From Nostoc sp. 'Peltigera membranacea cyanobiont' 210A (lineage in GTDB: Bacteria > Cyanobacteriota > Cyanobacteriia > Cyanobacteriales > Nostocaceae): a stretch of 64,000 bases of DNA. The notes below the pieces were generated by a model that was not told the DNA's origin, ran no database searches, and saw only the letters and a program-made list of their open reading frames with translations. Positions within the stretch are counted from its first letter, which is position 1. The number at the start of each line of letters is the position of its first letter. The stretch spans positions 140,166 through 204,165 of the forward strand of contig NZ_NOLJ01000007.1 in the NCBI RefSeq assembly GCF_002246015.1, written 5' to 3'. Shown here piece by piece: positions 40,801-48,416 of the stretch. The position numbers and the translations under genes are program-made.

Positions 40801-40859
40801 TCAATTACGTTCTCAAATGCAGTTTCGCTATGACGAAAGGAAGAAGAATTATCGCTCAT
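37830..40859 (-). CDS. hsdR: Type I restriction enzyme, R subunit HsdR
   Basis: HsdR translocates and cuts unmodified DNA as part of the HsdR2M2S complex. The 1009 residues hold an N-terminal PD-(D/E)xK nuclease: D143 in LDITLSLNG, then E157 and K159 in LELK. A superfamily 2 helicase follows, with Walker A SAGSGKSN (GSGKS at 314-318), the DEAH box in VIIDEAHSSQSG near 430, motif III FFAFTATP, and motif VI TLSRLNRIH. The C-terminal helical domain binds the methylase. Its ATG overlaps the stop of the HNH gene by four bases (ATGA), so the operon reads through the inserted pair. It looks intact. Confidence 0.97.
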   Translation of the reverse strand: MSDNSSSFRHSETAFENVIENHLLTHGYVNVTDKFDRTRALFPNIAIAFIQQTQSKEWKKLEALHKEKTSEQVLTDLCKWLDTYGSLHTLRHGFKCYGRTLRIAYFKAAHGLNSDLETRYAANCVGITRQLQYSEREKKRSLDITLSLNGIPLVTLELKNPLTGQTVENAKQQYCQDRDSRETIFEFKRRTLVHFAVDTEEVWMTTRLAGDATHFLPFNKGYDGGAGNPLDPQRRNYRTAYLWEEVLQRDSLLDLLCRFLHLQTKEKRDDDGRRFKKETMIFPRYHQLQVVRLLVDAARSEGVGHNYLIEHSAGSGKSNTIGWLTHRLASLYNDQNRRVFDSVIVISDRRVLDQQLQDAIYQFEHRQGVVEKIDDNSRQLAQALESAVPIIITTLQKFPFVTRQLIKLAEERNEQSSGILPTRRCAVIIDEAHSSQSGETVTELKGVLGGEELQAQARNRAQEEGLENLEELFRSLVKRSHQSNLSFFAFTATPKHETLKFFGHRGEPFHRYTMRQAIEEGFIIDVLRNYTTYKVYFNLIKAGKNDPNVERKNAARSLARFMRLHPHNIAQKTEVMVEHFNTFTRHKIGGQAKAMVVTSSRIDAVRYKQSFDKYIQEKGYPIKTLVAFSGVVTDDKIQDKTYSEQEMNKGIREKELPERFATNEYQVLLVAEKYQTGFDQPLLHTMYIDRRLAGIQAVQTLSRLNRIHPLKEDTFVLDFINDREEIRQAFQQFYEGAELGAEADSQQLYQLQSELDALGIYLNEEVERFSEIYFKPKQRQSISDHQGMNAALDPAVDRFRVLDHDQPEAAKIWRKKLTAFRNLYAFLSQIIPYQDSDLERLYIFLRHLSSKLPRRPNEVQYDFDSEIQLEYYRLQKISEGSIELSKGNARPLDGPKDVGTGIVRGDTVKLSQLIDIINNRFGTDFHQADQLFFDQLVETAANYEELQQAAQVNSADKFALLFNQMLDSLFVERVDQNEAIFARYMNDRDFQKMVSDWLVSEVYQRLTSN

Positions 40860-41611
40860 TGATGTGACTGTCTGTGAATGGCTTCTCTACGTCTGCGATT
40901 TTGTTCTGTTTTACGTAGAAGTTCCTGTGCTACTTGCTCGATCACAAAACAGAAATGTGGATAGCGTCCCTGTCTGTCTCGATGACTATAACCATTCTCT
41001 ACAATTGTGCGTAGTTTTGCTTCACTCAACTTTTTGTTTTCTGAAAAAAATACCTCGTTAATAGCCTCTCGACGCATTTCGATGAGAAGATCATGATCGA
41101 GCTCCAATTTTTTAATAGTTATATTAGCAGGACTACTTTTATTATTTTTTTTATTAGTATCTTGGATAGTTTTATCTCTATCATCAGCAGGTTTGATATG
41201 TCCTTCCATATCAAAGATGAATTTTGTTTCACACTGTCTGTCAAGCGGACTTATAAACGAATCAGCATCATACCAGTTATGTCTGGCTCTTGCCCCGAAT
41301 TGGCATTCTCCTTTAGGATAGGCTGCTAATAAATTATTGTAATTTACATCTTCATAGTTGCCTTCCTTTCTACAAAGGCTCTGTGGCTTGAAGTGTTCGA
41401 TATGTGATCTTTCCTCACTAATGCGGATGCCAGTATAACAACATAGCCATCCTTGCTCTTTTAGTAGATTGTATTGAACTAACCTTCTGATATCACTTGG
41501 TAAACCATTTTCATAACTGCAATTAATTCGCTTGCCATGATCATCAATAGGCGCGCTCTCGAACCATTTACATAATTCTTTTGGTTCAGAACCTTTAGCA
41601 ATATGCTTCAT
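40856..41611 (-). CDS. HNH endonuclease of a Septu-like pair (PtuB-like)
   Basis: The 251 residues match the HNH family paired with COG3950-type ATPases in Septu and some retrons. A CC..TG segment (C57-C58) precedes HIEHFKPQS (H70, H73) and NYNNLLAAYP (about 90-99), giving the H-N-N catalytic layout. 'CETKFIFDMEGHI' and 'TIKKLELDHDLLIEMRREAI' follow, as in family members. Its ATG comes directly after the TAA of the ATPase gene, with GGAGAG inside the end of that gene as ribosome binding site. It ends by overlapping hsdR. No disabling change is seen. Confidence 0.8.
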   Translation of the reverse strand: MKHIAKGSEPKELCKWFESAPIDDHGKRINCSYENGLPSDIRRLVQYNLLKEQGWLCCYTGIRISEERSHIEHFKPQSLCRKEGNYEDVNYNNLLAAYPKGECQFGARARHNWYDADSFISPLDRQCETKFIFDMEGHIKPADDRDKTIQDTNKKNNKSSPANITIKKLELDHDLLIEMRREAINEVFFSENKKLSEAKLRTIVENGYSHRDRQGRYPHFCFVIEQVAQELLRKTEQNRRRREAIHRQSHQ

Positions 41612-42814
41612 TTACTCTCCTAACAGCCGTATCCTATCGATTCGTGTTTGTAAACGTACTAATTCTGGAAATTCGCCAATTTGACAACGCATATCATCGA
41701 TCACATTAGTTGCTTCATCATACTCCTCGTTTTCAATCATGTCCGCAATGCGGCTTAGTGCCTGTTCAGTTGTGCTATCCCTTGTAGCAGCACCCATCAA
41801 GTAGCGTAACACCCAGTTACTATCCATACCTAGAGATTGGCCTGGTCGGAAAGGTTGCTGACCACTTTCCAGCAGAAGGATACTCTCTGCTGGCACTTCA
41901 CCCACTATTTGTGGGGAGTGTGTCGTAGCAATAAACTGGCATTTTGGAAATGTTTGGATTAGTTGGTCTACAATCGTGCGTTGCCAGCGTGGATGTAGAT
42001 GCAAATCAATTTCATCAATTAAGACAACAGCTTTACCATTCTCTAGTGGATCTTTTAGGTTAGGGTTAGCTTGAGAAAGTCGTCGTGCTAGGTCTAGTAC
42101 CAACGCCAACAGACCACGCTCACCATCTGAAAGTTGACTAACATCAATTGTCATTCCATCTTTGTCTAGGATTAATGTAGTCTTCGGTTTATCAACAGCA
42201 CGCAGATTAGTACACCAGTCCAAAAACCTTGTAACAACGTTTGTCATAACTTTCAGACGTTGCTGTGCTAACGCCGCGTCCTCACCTAAAAGAGTCTGCT
42301 GTACCAACCACCATTCGGCAAATTCCCGGAGACGTAGCATTCGATGAGTTAATGCCTCAGCAAAAGCAGCAGACTGATTACCCGCACTACTTTTCTCATT
42401 CAGCACTTTTTCAATAGGTACAGAGCGTCGTGTAGAAAAATAGACTACAAGTGGTTGCTCATCATCACTTTTGAGAGGTTCGAGAATATTCTTGTTATCC
42501 GGCTTGAACTCAACCTTATGGTTTTTACCCCTGGTTACATTACAGACGAAAGGAATGTCAAACGCCTGAAATTTAAGGTCAACAGCAAGTTGATCGCGCC
42601 CCACCATAATGTCATCAACTTCAAAGTTGAGGCGTTTATCTTGACAGGCAGTAAAGTTGGGTAACACTCTTGACAGTACAATCCGCAAGGCATCAAGTAC
42701 ACTAGATTTGCCTACACCGTTGATACCGACGAGTAGATTCATACCTGGTTGGAACTCAAACGTTGCTTGCTCGAAAGAACGAAAATCAGTAAGTGTCAGA
42801 GACTTAAGTTGCAT
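41612..42814 (-). CDS. AAA ATPase of a Septu-like pair (PtuA-like, COG3950 type)
   Basis: The 400 residues have Walker A GINGVGKSS at 30-38 after the strand pair SLTLTDFRSFEQATFEFQP, the signature LSDGE at 228-232, Walker B VVLIDEID at 263-270 followed by LHLHPRW, and the switch THS at 298-300. This arrangement, with a short helical insertion (about 135-205), is that of COG3950 ATPases, which pair with HNH nucleases in Septu. The gene is immediately followed by the HNH gene. Its start is 185 bases after hsdS; that gap carries an hsdS tail remnant. Confidence 0.82.
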   Translation of the reverse strand: MQLKSLTLTDFRSFEQATFEFQPGMNLLVGINGVGKSSVLDALRIVLSRVLPNFTACQDKRLNFEVDDIMVGRDQLAVDLKFQAFDIPFVCNVTRGKNHKVEFKPDNKNILEPLKSDDEQPLVVYFSTRRSVPIEKVLNEKSSAGNQSAAFAEALTHRMLRLREFAEWWLVQQTLLGEDAALAQQRLKVMTNVVTRFLDWCTNLRAVDKPKTTLILDKDGMTIDVSQLSDGERGLLALVLDLARRLSQANPNLKDPLENGKAVVLIDEIDLHLHPRWQRTIVDQLIQTFPKCQFIATTHSPQIVGEVPAESILLLESGQQPFRPGQSLGMDSNWVLRYLMGAATRDSTTEQALSRIADMIENEEYDEATNVIDDMRCQIGEFPELVRLQTRIDRIRLLGE

Positions 42815-42834
42815 TTTAGACTACTGTTACAGTA

Positions 42835-42960
42835 AACTGTCCAGTAATTGCTGCTATAATTTGTGCAGCAAAACGCTGAAGCTAATAGGTTATAGCTCAT
42901 GTTTGTATAAGGTATCAATTTTATTGTTTCTTTCTTCAAAAATTGATACATTTAGTGAGG
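42835..42960 (-). pseudogene. Remnant of an hsdS 3' end
   Basis: The gap between hsdS and the ATPase gene is a degraded copy of the last 120 bases of hsdS. Read on the minus strand it gives VSIFEERNNKIDTLYKHEL and, after frameshifts, AAQIIAAITGQF. These align with 'VEEKTSKIDKLSHAAV' and 'RRAALITATVTGQI' at the HsdS C-terminus (43000-43150). The copy is broken by at least two stops or shifts. Confidence 0.65.
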
Positions 42961-42999
42961 TGAAAATAAAAATTTACTTACTAATATTGACTAAGTACA

Positions 43000-44304
43000 T
43001 TATCCAGTCATTTTAATTTGTCCGGTGACTGTTGCTGTAATCAATGCAGCGCGACGCTCATGTAAATAGTCGATAGTCATTACAGCAGCATGAGATAGTT
43101 TATCAATTTTACTTGTTTTTTCTTCAACAAATGAAACAATCTTTATTTGTTCTTCCATTAGAGGTACAGGAAACAATAGCTCACGAATATCACTTTGAGC
43201 GATATTGTTTGCAAGCCCTTCTGCACCACTTACAAACTGTAGAATTTGCTGTCGAACAATGAATGATCCCATTGTGATGACAAAAAACTTAGCATCACAA
43301 ATTTCAGTATTAAGCTTAAGCCTAAAAATTTTGTCTGAAAGCAACAATCTCTCACTAGGTTGATTTTGTACAAGCACTACTGAACCTATCAAGTCTTTAG
43401 AGCCACTGGCACGAGACATCAGAATATCATCTTTTTTTACCTCAAGTTCTAAAGGTGGCTCAATTTCAGGAGGCAGAGTTTTGTTTTCTTGAGGATTGAA
43501 AATACCACCATTGACACATCCTGTTTTCAATACTCCCCACTCTCTTTCCTGTGCTGGAAAGTTATAACACTGTGGTGAAAAGCCAGTATCAATGCCAAAT
43601 ATCAAAAACTTTATTCTTTTAACATTCCAATGTTGTGGAATTTTCCCTAACCACTCAAAACCTGAATTCCACAAGGGAATAGTGGGATTTAAACCATGAG
43701 TAACAGCATCAGTGATAAGAGCGCGGCGCTTTTCCGTCAGTAAATCAAGCAGACGCTCTTTATCTGAGATGAGTGTGTCTATTTTGGCAGTTTCACGATC
43801 AAGGTAATTTGCGATCGCACGTTGTTCAAAGAGTGGGGGTAGCGGAATTAAAAGATTACCAATTGTATTCCAATCAGCACGAGGCATTTTGGCTCCAAAT
43901 GTCTCTGCATTGACAAGGTTAATAAACTCAGGAGTTAACAATACCTGAAGAAGAAAACGTTCAAACAAAAGCTCACTAGGCTTCAGGACTAGTAGTTCAG
44001 TTGTGCAAATACCGTATTCTTGTGCAAGATGCGCTTTAGCAAGGTATGGGCGAAGCTTACCAAATAGAATATTACCTGGCTCAAAGCAACTCACTGCACT
44101 TTCTTTTTCATCTTCGTCATTAGATGTGTTTTCGCTCGTTGCGGACTTAAGTAATCTTCCTGTCCACGGCTCGATGTTTTCTAACCCAAGATAATTTCCG
44201 TCTATAGAACTTCCATTAGCCCGAAGTGTTTTCAATTCAACAACTGTTTTGAGTCTCACCGCTTTCCATCTCTCAGGCAGGTGTTGTAACCATAACTTTG
44301 TCAC
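43000..44304 (-). CDS. hsdS: Type I restriction enzyme, specificity subunit HsdS
   Basis: HsdS determines the bipartite DNA target for methylation and restriction. The 434 residues contain two target-recognition domains (about 1-150 and 215-375), each closed by a conserved coiled-coil helix: 'PLPPLFEQRAIANYLDRETAKIDTLI' at about 155-180, and 'PLMEEQIKIVSFVEEKTSKIDKL' at about 385-410. It starts at a GTG that overlaps the hsdM stop (GTGA), so the two are translationally coupled. The recognition sequence cannot be predicted by eye. Confidence 0.93.
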   Translation of the reverse strand: MTKLWLQHLPERWKAVRLKTVVELKTLRANGSSIDGNYLGLENIEPWTGRLLKSATSENTSNDEDEKESAVSCFEPGNILFGKLRPYLAKAHLAQEYGICTTELLVLKPSELLFERFLLQVLLTPEFINLVNAETFGAKMPRADWNTIGNLLIPLPPLFEQRAIANYLDRETAKIDTLISDKERLLDLLTEKRRALITDAVTHGLNPTIPLWNSGFEWLGKIPQHWNVKRIKFLIFGIDTGFSPQCYNFPAQEREWGVLKTGCVNGGIFNPQENKTLPPEIEPPLELEVKKDDILMSRASGSKDLIGSVVLVQNQPSERLLLSDKIFRLKLNTEICDAKFFVITMGSFIVRQQILQFVSGAEGLANNIAQSDIRELLFPVPLMEEQIKIVSFVEEKTSKIDKLSHAAVMTIDYLHERRAALITATVTGQIKMTG

Positions 44305-46322
44305 ATTATCACCTCATGCAGCAAACGCATAAACTCTTCTTCCATGCGTTTAATGTCAGCATCAATTTCAGCTAAAGGTCGCGGAGGAGTGTATTTATAA
44401 AAATGCCGATTAAAATTAATCTCATAAGCACTGCGAATTTTATCACCGTCTGCCCACGCATCATTTACGTGCGGCTCAACCTCACGGTGAAAATAGCCCA
44501 CAATTTCATCTGTCAAACGCACATTTTCAAAATCCCGTAGTTGCGTATCTGGCTCATACATAAGCTCTACCTTGCCTTTAGCATCCCGGAACCAACCCCA
44601 AACACGCGCATTAGGTTCGTCAATCACTTTACGTTGCTTGAGAATAACCCCCTCGGCTTCTGGATTACGCTCTGTAAAAACATCCCGAAACAGCTTATTT
44701 TCTGTCTTTTTCCACTTGCTACCACGCCGCTTAATTAAAGCATTCATCAGCTTGTCAAACTCACTCCAATTAGGACGGGGTTCTCTTCCTAATTCTCTAT
44801 CTATCGCTTGCACATCATCTAATAAGTGAGGCACAGCATCTAAAAATCGGCTTTTGCGTTCTACATCCATTTGGTAGAGCAAACGTAGCGGTCTTTCAAT
44901 GGGAACGCGATTATAACCAAAGTCTTCATTATCAAAAATCTTACTTGTTTCACTTTCTACAAACTCACCATAGTCCCGCACCACTGCGGCGATATCTTCT
45001 TCACCCATATAGCGGCGTTTGTCACCTAAACTACGGCGCATAGGTTGCCAGCGAGTGCGAGAGTCTATTAATTGAATCTTTCCTTTGCGGTGTCGCTGCT
45101 TGCGATTGGTAACAATCCAAATATAAGTACTAATACCAGTATTATAAAACATTTGCTCTGGCAGGGCTATAATCGCTTCCAACCAGTCATTTTCAATCAC
45201 CCATTTACGGATTTCACTTTCACCACTACCCGCACCACCAGTAAACAACGGTGAACCATTAAAAACGATCGCCAAACGTGAGCCATTTTTCCCTGCTTCA
45301 GGTTGATACGGCTCAAACTTACTAATCATGTGCTGTAAGAATAGCAACGAGCCATCATTAACTCGCGGCGTACCTGCGCCAAACCTACCAGCGAAACCTA
45401 ACTTTTCGTGTTCGCGTTGCACCTCTTTTTGTTGCCTTTTCCAGTCCACACCAAACGGGGGATTAGCAAGGAAATAATCAAATTTATCATTCTCATATTG
45501 GTCATTAATCAGCGAATCACCGTAACGAATATCACTGTTATCATTACTTTTCAGCAACAAATCTGAGGCAGCCATAGCATAAGCACGGGGGTTAAAATCC
45601 TGCCCAAATACCCACAATTTTGCAGTTGCATGGTTTTCGCGTAAATAATTCTGTGCCTCAGCCAGCATTCCACCAGTACCACAGGTAGGGTCAAGCATTT
45701 TGCGAATGATCCCCGGTTTAGTCAAGATATCGTCATCGGGATCAAACAAAATATCTACCATCAAACGGATCACTTCTCGCGGCGTAAAGTGATCGCCTGC
45801 TGTTTCATTAGCTGCTTCATTAAATCTGCGGATTAAATCCTCAAACAGCAATCCCATATCGATGTTATCCAAGTCATCAGGATGCAGGTTAACATCACAA
45901 AATTTAGAAACAACAAGATAGAGAATATTTGCTTCACGCATTTTCTCAATTTCAGCAGTAAACTCAAATCGCTCGAAAATATCGTAAACGTTTTTTGAGA
46001 AGCTTTTAATGTAGCTGATGAGATGTTGATCTATATTGTCGGGATCACCTTTAAGCTGCTCAAAATCAAGTTGCGATCGATTATGAAAACGTTGCCCTGC
46101 TACTTTATTCAGCATTGCGTCTAGGGCATCATCCTTAAATGTATCTTTCCTCTTGTAATATTCCTTTAGTACCTGCGGTTTAGTTGGCGCAAGTACACAA
46201 TCAAAGCGACGCAGCACCGTCATTGGTAACATTACACGCTCGTACTGCGGTGGACGGTAAGGCCCCCGTAATAAGTCAGCAATTTGCCAAATGAAGTTGG
46301 AGAGTTGGTGATGGTCTGCCAT
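44301..46322 (-). CDS. hsdM: Type I restriction enzyme, methylase subunit HsdM
   Basis: HsdM is the N6-adenine DNA methyltransferase of the type I system. The 673 residues have an N-terminal HsdM helical domain (about 1-165), the AdoMet motif I DPTCGTGG at 211-218, and the catalytic motif IV NPPF at 287-290. The long C-terminal part (about 480-673) includes 'YKYTPPRPLAEIDADIKRME', typical of this larger HsdM subfamily. It is the first gene of the hsdM-hsdS-ATPase-HNH-hsdR operon. The promoter should lie in the 614-base gap upstream. Confidence 0.96.
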   Translation of the reverse strand: MADHHQLSNFIWQIADLLRGPYRPPQYERVMLPMTVLRRFDCVLAPTKPQVLKEYYKRKDTFKDDALDAMLNKVAGQRFHNRSQLDFEQLKGDPDNIDQHLISYIKSFSKNVYDIFERFEFTAEIEKMREANILYLVVSKFCDVNLHPDDLDNIDMGLLFEDLIRRFNEAANETAGDHFTPREVIRLMVDILFDPDDDILTKPGIIRKMLDPTCGTGGMLAEAQNYLRENHATAKLWVFGQDFNPRAYAMAASDLLLKSNDNSDIRYGDSLINDQYENDKFDYFLANPPFGVDWKRQQKEVQREHEKLGFAGRFGAGTPRVNDGSLLFLQHMISKFEPYQPEAGKNGSRLAIVFNGSPLFTGGAGSGESEIRKWVIENDWLEAIIALPEQMFYNTGISTYIWIVTNRKQRHRKGKIQLIDSRTRWQPMRRSLGDKRRYMGEEDIAAVVRDYGEFVESETSKIFDNEDFGYNRVPIERPLRLLYQMDVERKSRFLDAVPHLLDDVQAIDRELGREPRPNWSEFDKLMNALIKRRGSKWKKTENKLFRDVFTERNPEAEGVILKQRKVIDEPNARVWGWFRDAKGKVELMYEPDTQLRDFENVRLTDEIVGYFHREVEPHVNDAWADGDKIRSAYEINFNRHFYKYTPPRPLAEIDADIKRMEEEFMRLLHEVIM

Positions 46323-46588
46323 GTGTCTCTATATCGATCTGCTTATTATATCTACATTTCGGGGCGCAGAAAGATAGTTTTACAGCAAACCTGGGAGTTT
46401 TAGGAAGTATGACTATTCTTTAGGAGAGCAGGAGAGCGATCGCTAAAAACCAAATTTGTATTTTTTCATCTCTTTTTTCTTCGATATAGTTTTTCGCTGC
46501 GTTAGTTTTCTGAATTACGGTTCTGTTCTAAGCGACTTGCGATGAGATGTAGTCAAGCAGTTTCCTCATAAAAATTAATCTTGTCTCA

Positions 46589-46738
46589 CGGAAAGCTTAT
46601 GCTTCCAATTTAGACTTTCGGAAATATTATGCTTCCAATTTTTCAATCAGGGGTGCGATCGCCTAACGGGGAAATACTGGTTACAGCACTCCTGACGGAA
46701 AAGTTATGCTTCCAGTCAGGGAAATATTATGGTTCCAG
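46589..46738. repeat. Five dispersed GGAA-TTATGC-TTCC palindromic units
   Basis: Units CGGAAAGCTTATGCTTCCAA (46589), CGGAAATATTATGCTTCCAA (46619), CGGAAAAGTTATGCTTCCAG (46696) and GGGAAATATTATGGTTCCAG (46719) share GGAA...TTCC arms, with a fifth, decayed unit at 46667. They lie between the divergent hsdM operon and the clc gene, where operators would be expected. The rest of the 46323-46935 gap has the GATGCCTACGGCGGGC repeat (46743-46772) and no gene. Confidence 0.65.
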
Positions 46739-46785
46739 TGACAGCGATGCCTACGGCGGGCTACGCCTACGCAGATAAATATTTT

Positions 46786-46813
46786 AGGGGCGTACAGATG
46801 TACGTCCCTTTTT
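46786..46813 (+). terminator. Hairpin with T-run upstream of the second CLC gene
   Basis: AGGGGCGTACA pairs with TGTACGTCCCT with a very short loop, followed by TTTTT. It reads rightward and lies about 120 bases before the clc start. It could be a repeat-derived terminator or an attenuator. Confidence 0.5.
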
Positions 46814-46935
46814 ATGACCCGTCAAAAATATCGCACTTTGTAGACCAAAAATGATTCACTAAACTAAATAGCCTCTACCATAAAAAGCGTAAATATTCAG
46901 TACTCTAGGTTTCACAAATAAATAGGAAATAAGCA

Positions 46936-48276
46936 GTGTTACCAAACAAGCCCCCCGCTCCCAATCAAACTCAACGCTGGACATTTGCTCAACTTTTTGG
47001 ACTGGTAAAGCGTAATCGTAATCCCCTAATGATTTCGGAGTGGGTTATCCGCTGGATAGTCGTGGGCACTGCTGGTGGTCTATTTGCGGCGTTGTACTGG
47101 AATATTCTAGAGTTTTTAACTCACAGACTCCAGCGATTTGAGGGTTTTAGTCTGCTGATAGTGATGCCACTTAGCGGTTTAATTATCGGTCTGGTGATTC
47201 ATTTTTTGGGAAATCCCGGTGAAATCGCTGTGATTGTTGATAATATTCATTTTCGTGGCGGACGCCTAGATATTCGCAAAAATCCTTCAATGATTCTTGC
47301 TTCTCTAGTCAGCATCTCGGCAGGCGGTAGTGCTGGCCCAGAAGCACCACTCGTACAGGTAACAGGTTCTTTTGGTACTTGGATTGCCGATCGCTTAAAA
47401 CTCCAAGGTGAAGACCTCAGAACCATGAGTTTAGCAGCAATGGCAGCTGGCTTCACTGCGTTGTTTGGCGCACCTCTTGGTGGTGCGATGTTCGCTTTGG
47501 AGATTTTGCACCACGAGCATATTGTGGAATATTACGAAGCCTTAATGCCAGCTATTGTTTCAAGTTGCGCCAGCTATCTGGTGTTTGCAGCAATTACACA
47601 TTTGGGTATTGCCCCCACTTGGCATTTTCCTCAGTATCACTTAGAAAGGATTGATGATTTTGCGATCGCGATCGTGTTTGGAATTATCGGGGCAGTGGCA
47701 GGATGGATTTTTATGGGTATTTTTCGCGGCTGCGATGCCTTTTGGCAAGTCGTTTCACGTCTGGGCGTCTCTGCACCAACTCCTGTTCCGATTTATGTAC
47801 GTACAACACTAGCAGGAGTGGGACTTGGCATTTTAGCAGTTTTATTACCGCTCACCCGTTATTTTGGACATGAGGAGTTAGATTCAGTCCTAACTGCTAA
47901 CTTTGGTGCTGTTTTTCTCTTAACTCTAGCTCTTGGGAAAATGGCTGCCATTAGCATTACGGTAACAGGTGGGTGGCGCGGTGGATTCATCATTCCCCTA
48001 TTTTTCACTGGTGCTTGCATTGGTAAAGCAATAGCAGTCTTAGTTCCGGGACTCGATCCTGCCCTTGCCATGATTTGTACAATGGCGGCTGTCAACGCAG
48101 CCGTAACCCGCACACCGATCAGTACGACTTTGCTACTGTCAAAACTGACTAACTTGAGTCCCTTTACGCCAATCCTTTTTGCCAGTTTGGTTGGATTTTT
48201 TCTTGCCCCTAAAGTTCCTCTGATTGCATCTCAACTCAAATCCCAGAGAGAAGCTACGGATCAAACAATTGCCTGA
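46936..48276 (+). CDS. CLC family chloride channel/antiporter
   Basis: The 446 residues have the CLC fold of about 16 hydrophobic helices. Conserved anion-pathway segments are GGSAGPEAPLVQ (a variant of GREGP, with proline instead of arginine at the second position), FGAPLGGAMFALEI, and GGWRGGFIIPLFFTGA (GxFxP). It is thus of the chloride type, in contrast to the fluoride-type CLC at 30399. It begins with GTG behind AGGAAA. Transport of chloride or nitrate in exchange for protons is expected. There is no C-terminal CBS domain. Confidence 0.9.
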   Translation: MLPNKPPAPNQTQRWTFAQLFGLVKRNRNPLMISEWVIRWIVVGTAGGLFAALYWNILEFLTHRLQRFEGFSLLIVMPLSGLIIGLVIHFLGNPGEIAVIVDNIHFRGGRLDIRKNPSMILASLVSISAGGSAGPEAPLVQVTGSFGTWIADRLKLQGEDLRTMSLAAMAAGFTALFGAPLGGAMFALEILHHEHIVEYYEALMPAIVSSCASYLVFAAITHLGIAPTWHFPQYHLERIDDFAIAIVFGIIGAVAGWIFMGIFRGCDAFWQVVSRLGVSAPTPVPIYVRTTLAGVGLGILAVLLPLTRYFGHEELDSVLTANFGAVFLLTLALGKMAAISITVTGGWRGGFIIPLFFTGACIGKAIAVLVPGLDPALAMICTMAAVNAAVTRTPISTTLLLSKLTNLSPFTPILFASLVGFFLAPKVPLIASQLKSQREATDQTIA

Positions 48277-48416
48277 GTTAGCTGCCCAGGCAATAAAAAG
48301 CAATATATGCTAAGATTGTATCAAATTATAGCAATTATTCAAGAGCAATTTAGAATAATTTTGCGCTTTGTTGAGTAAAAAAGCTAAAATCTACGATTTT
48401 TGGAGATTTTTAGGTT

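Noticed and set aside
30399-48276. Both CLC genes as duplicates with the same role
   Set aside because: Selectivity motifs differ (GREGT/GGEVTP against GPEAP/GGFIIP), and only one has a fluoride riboswitch.
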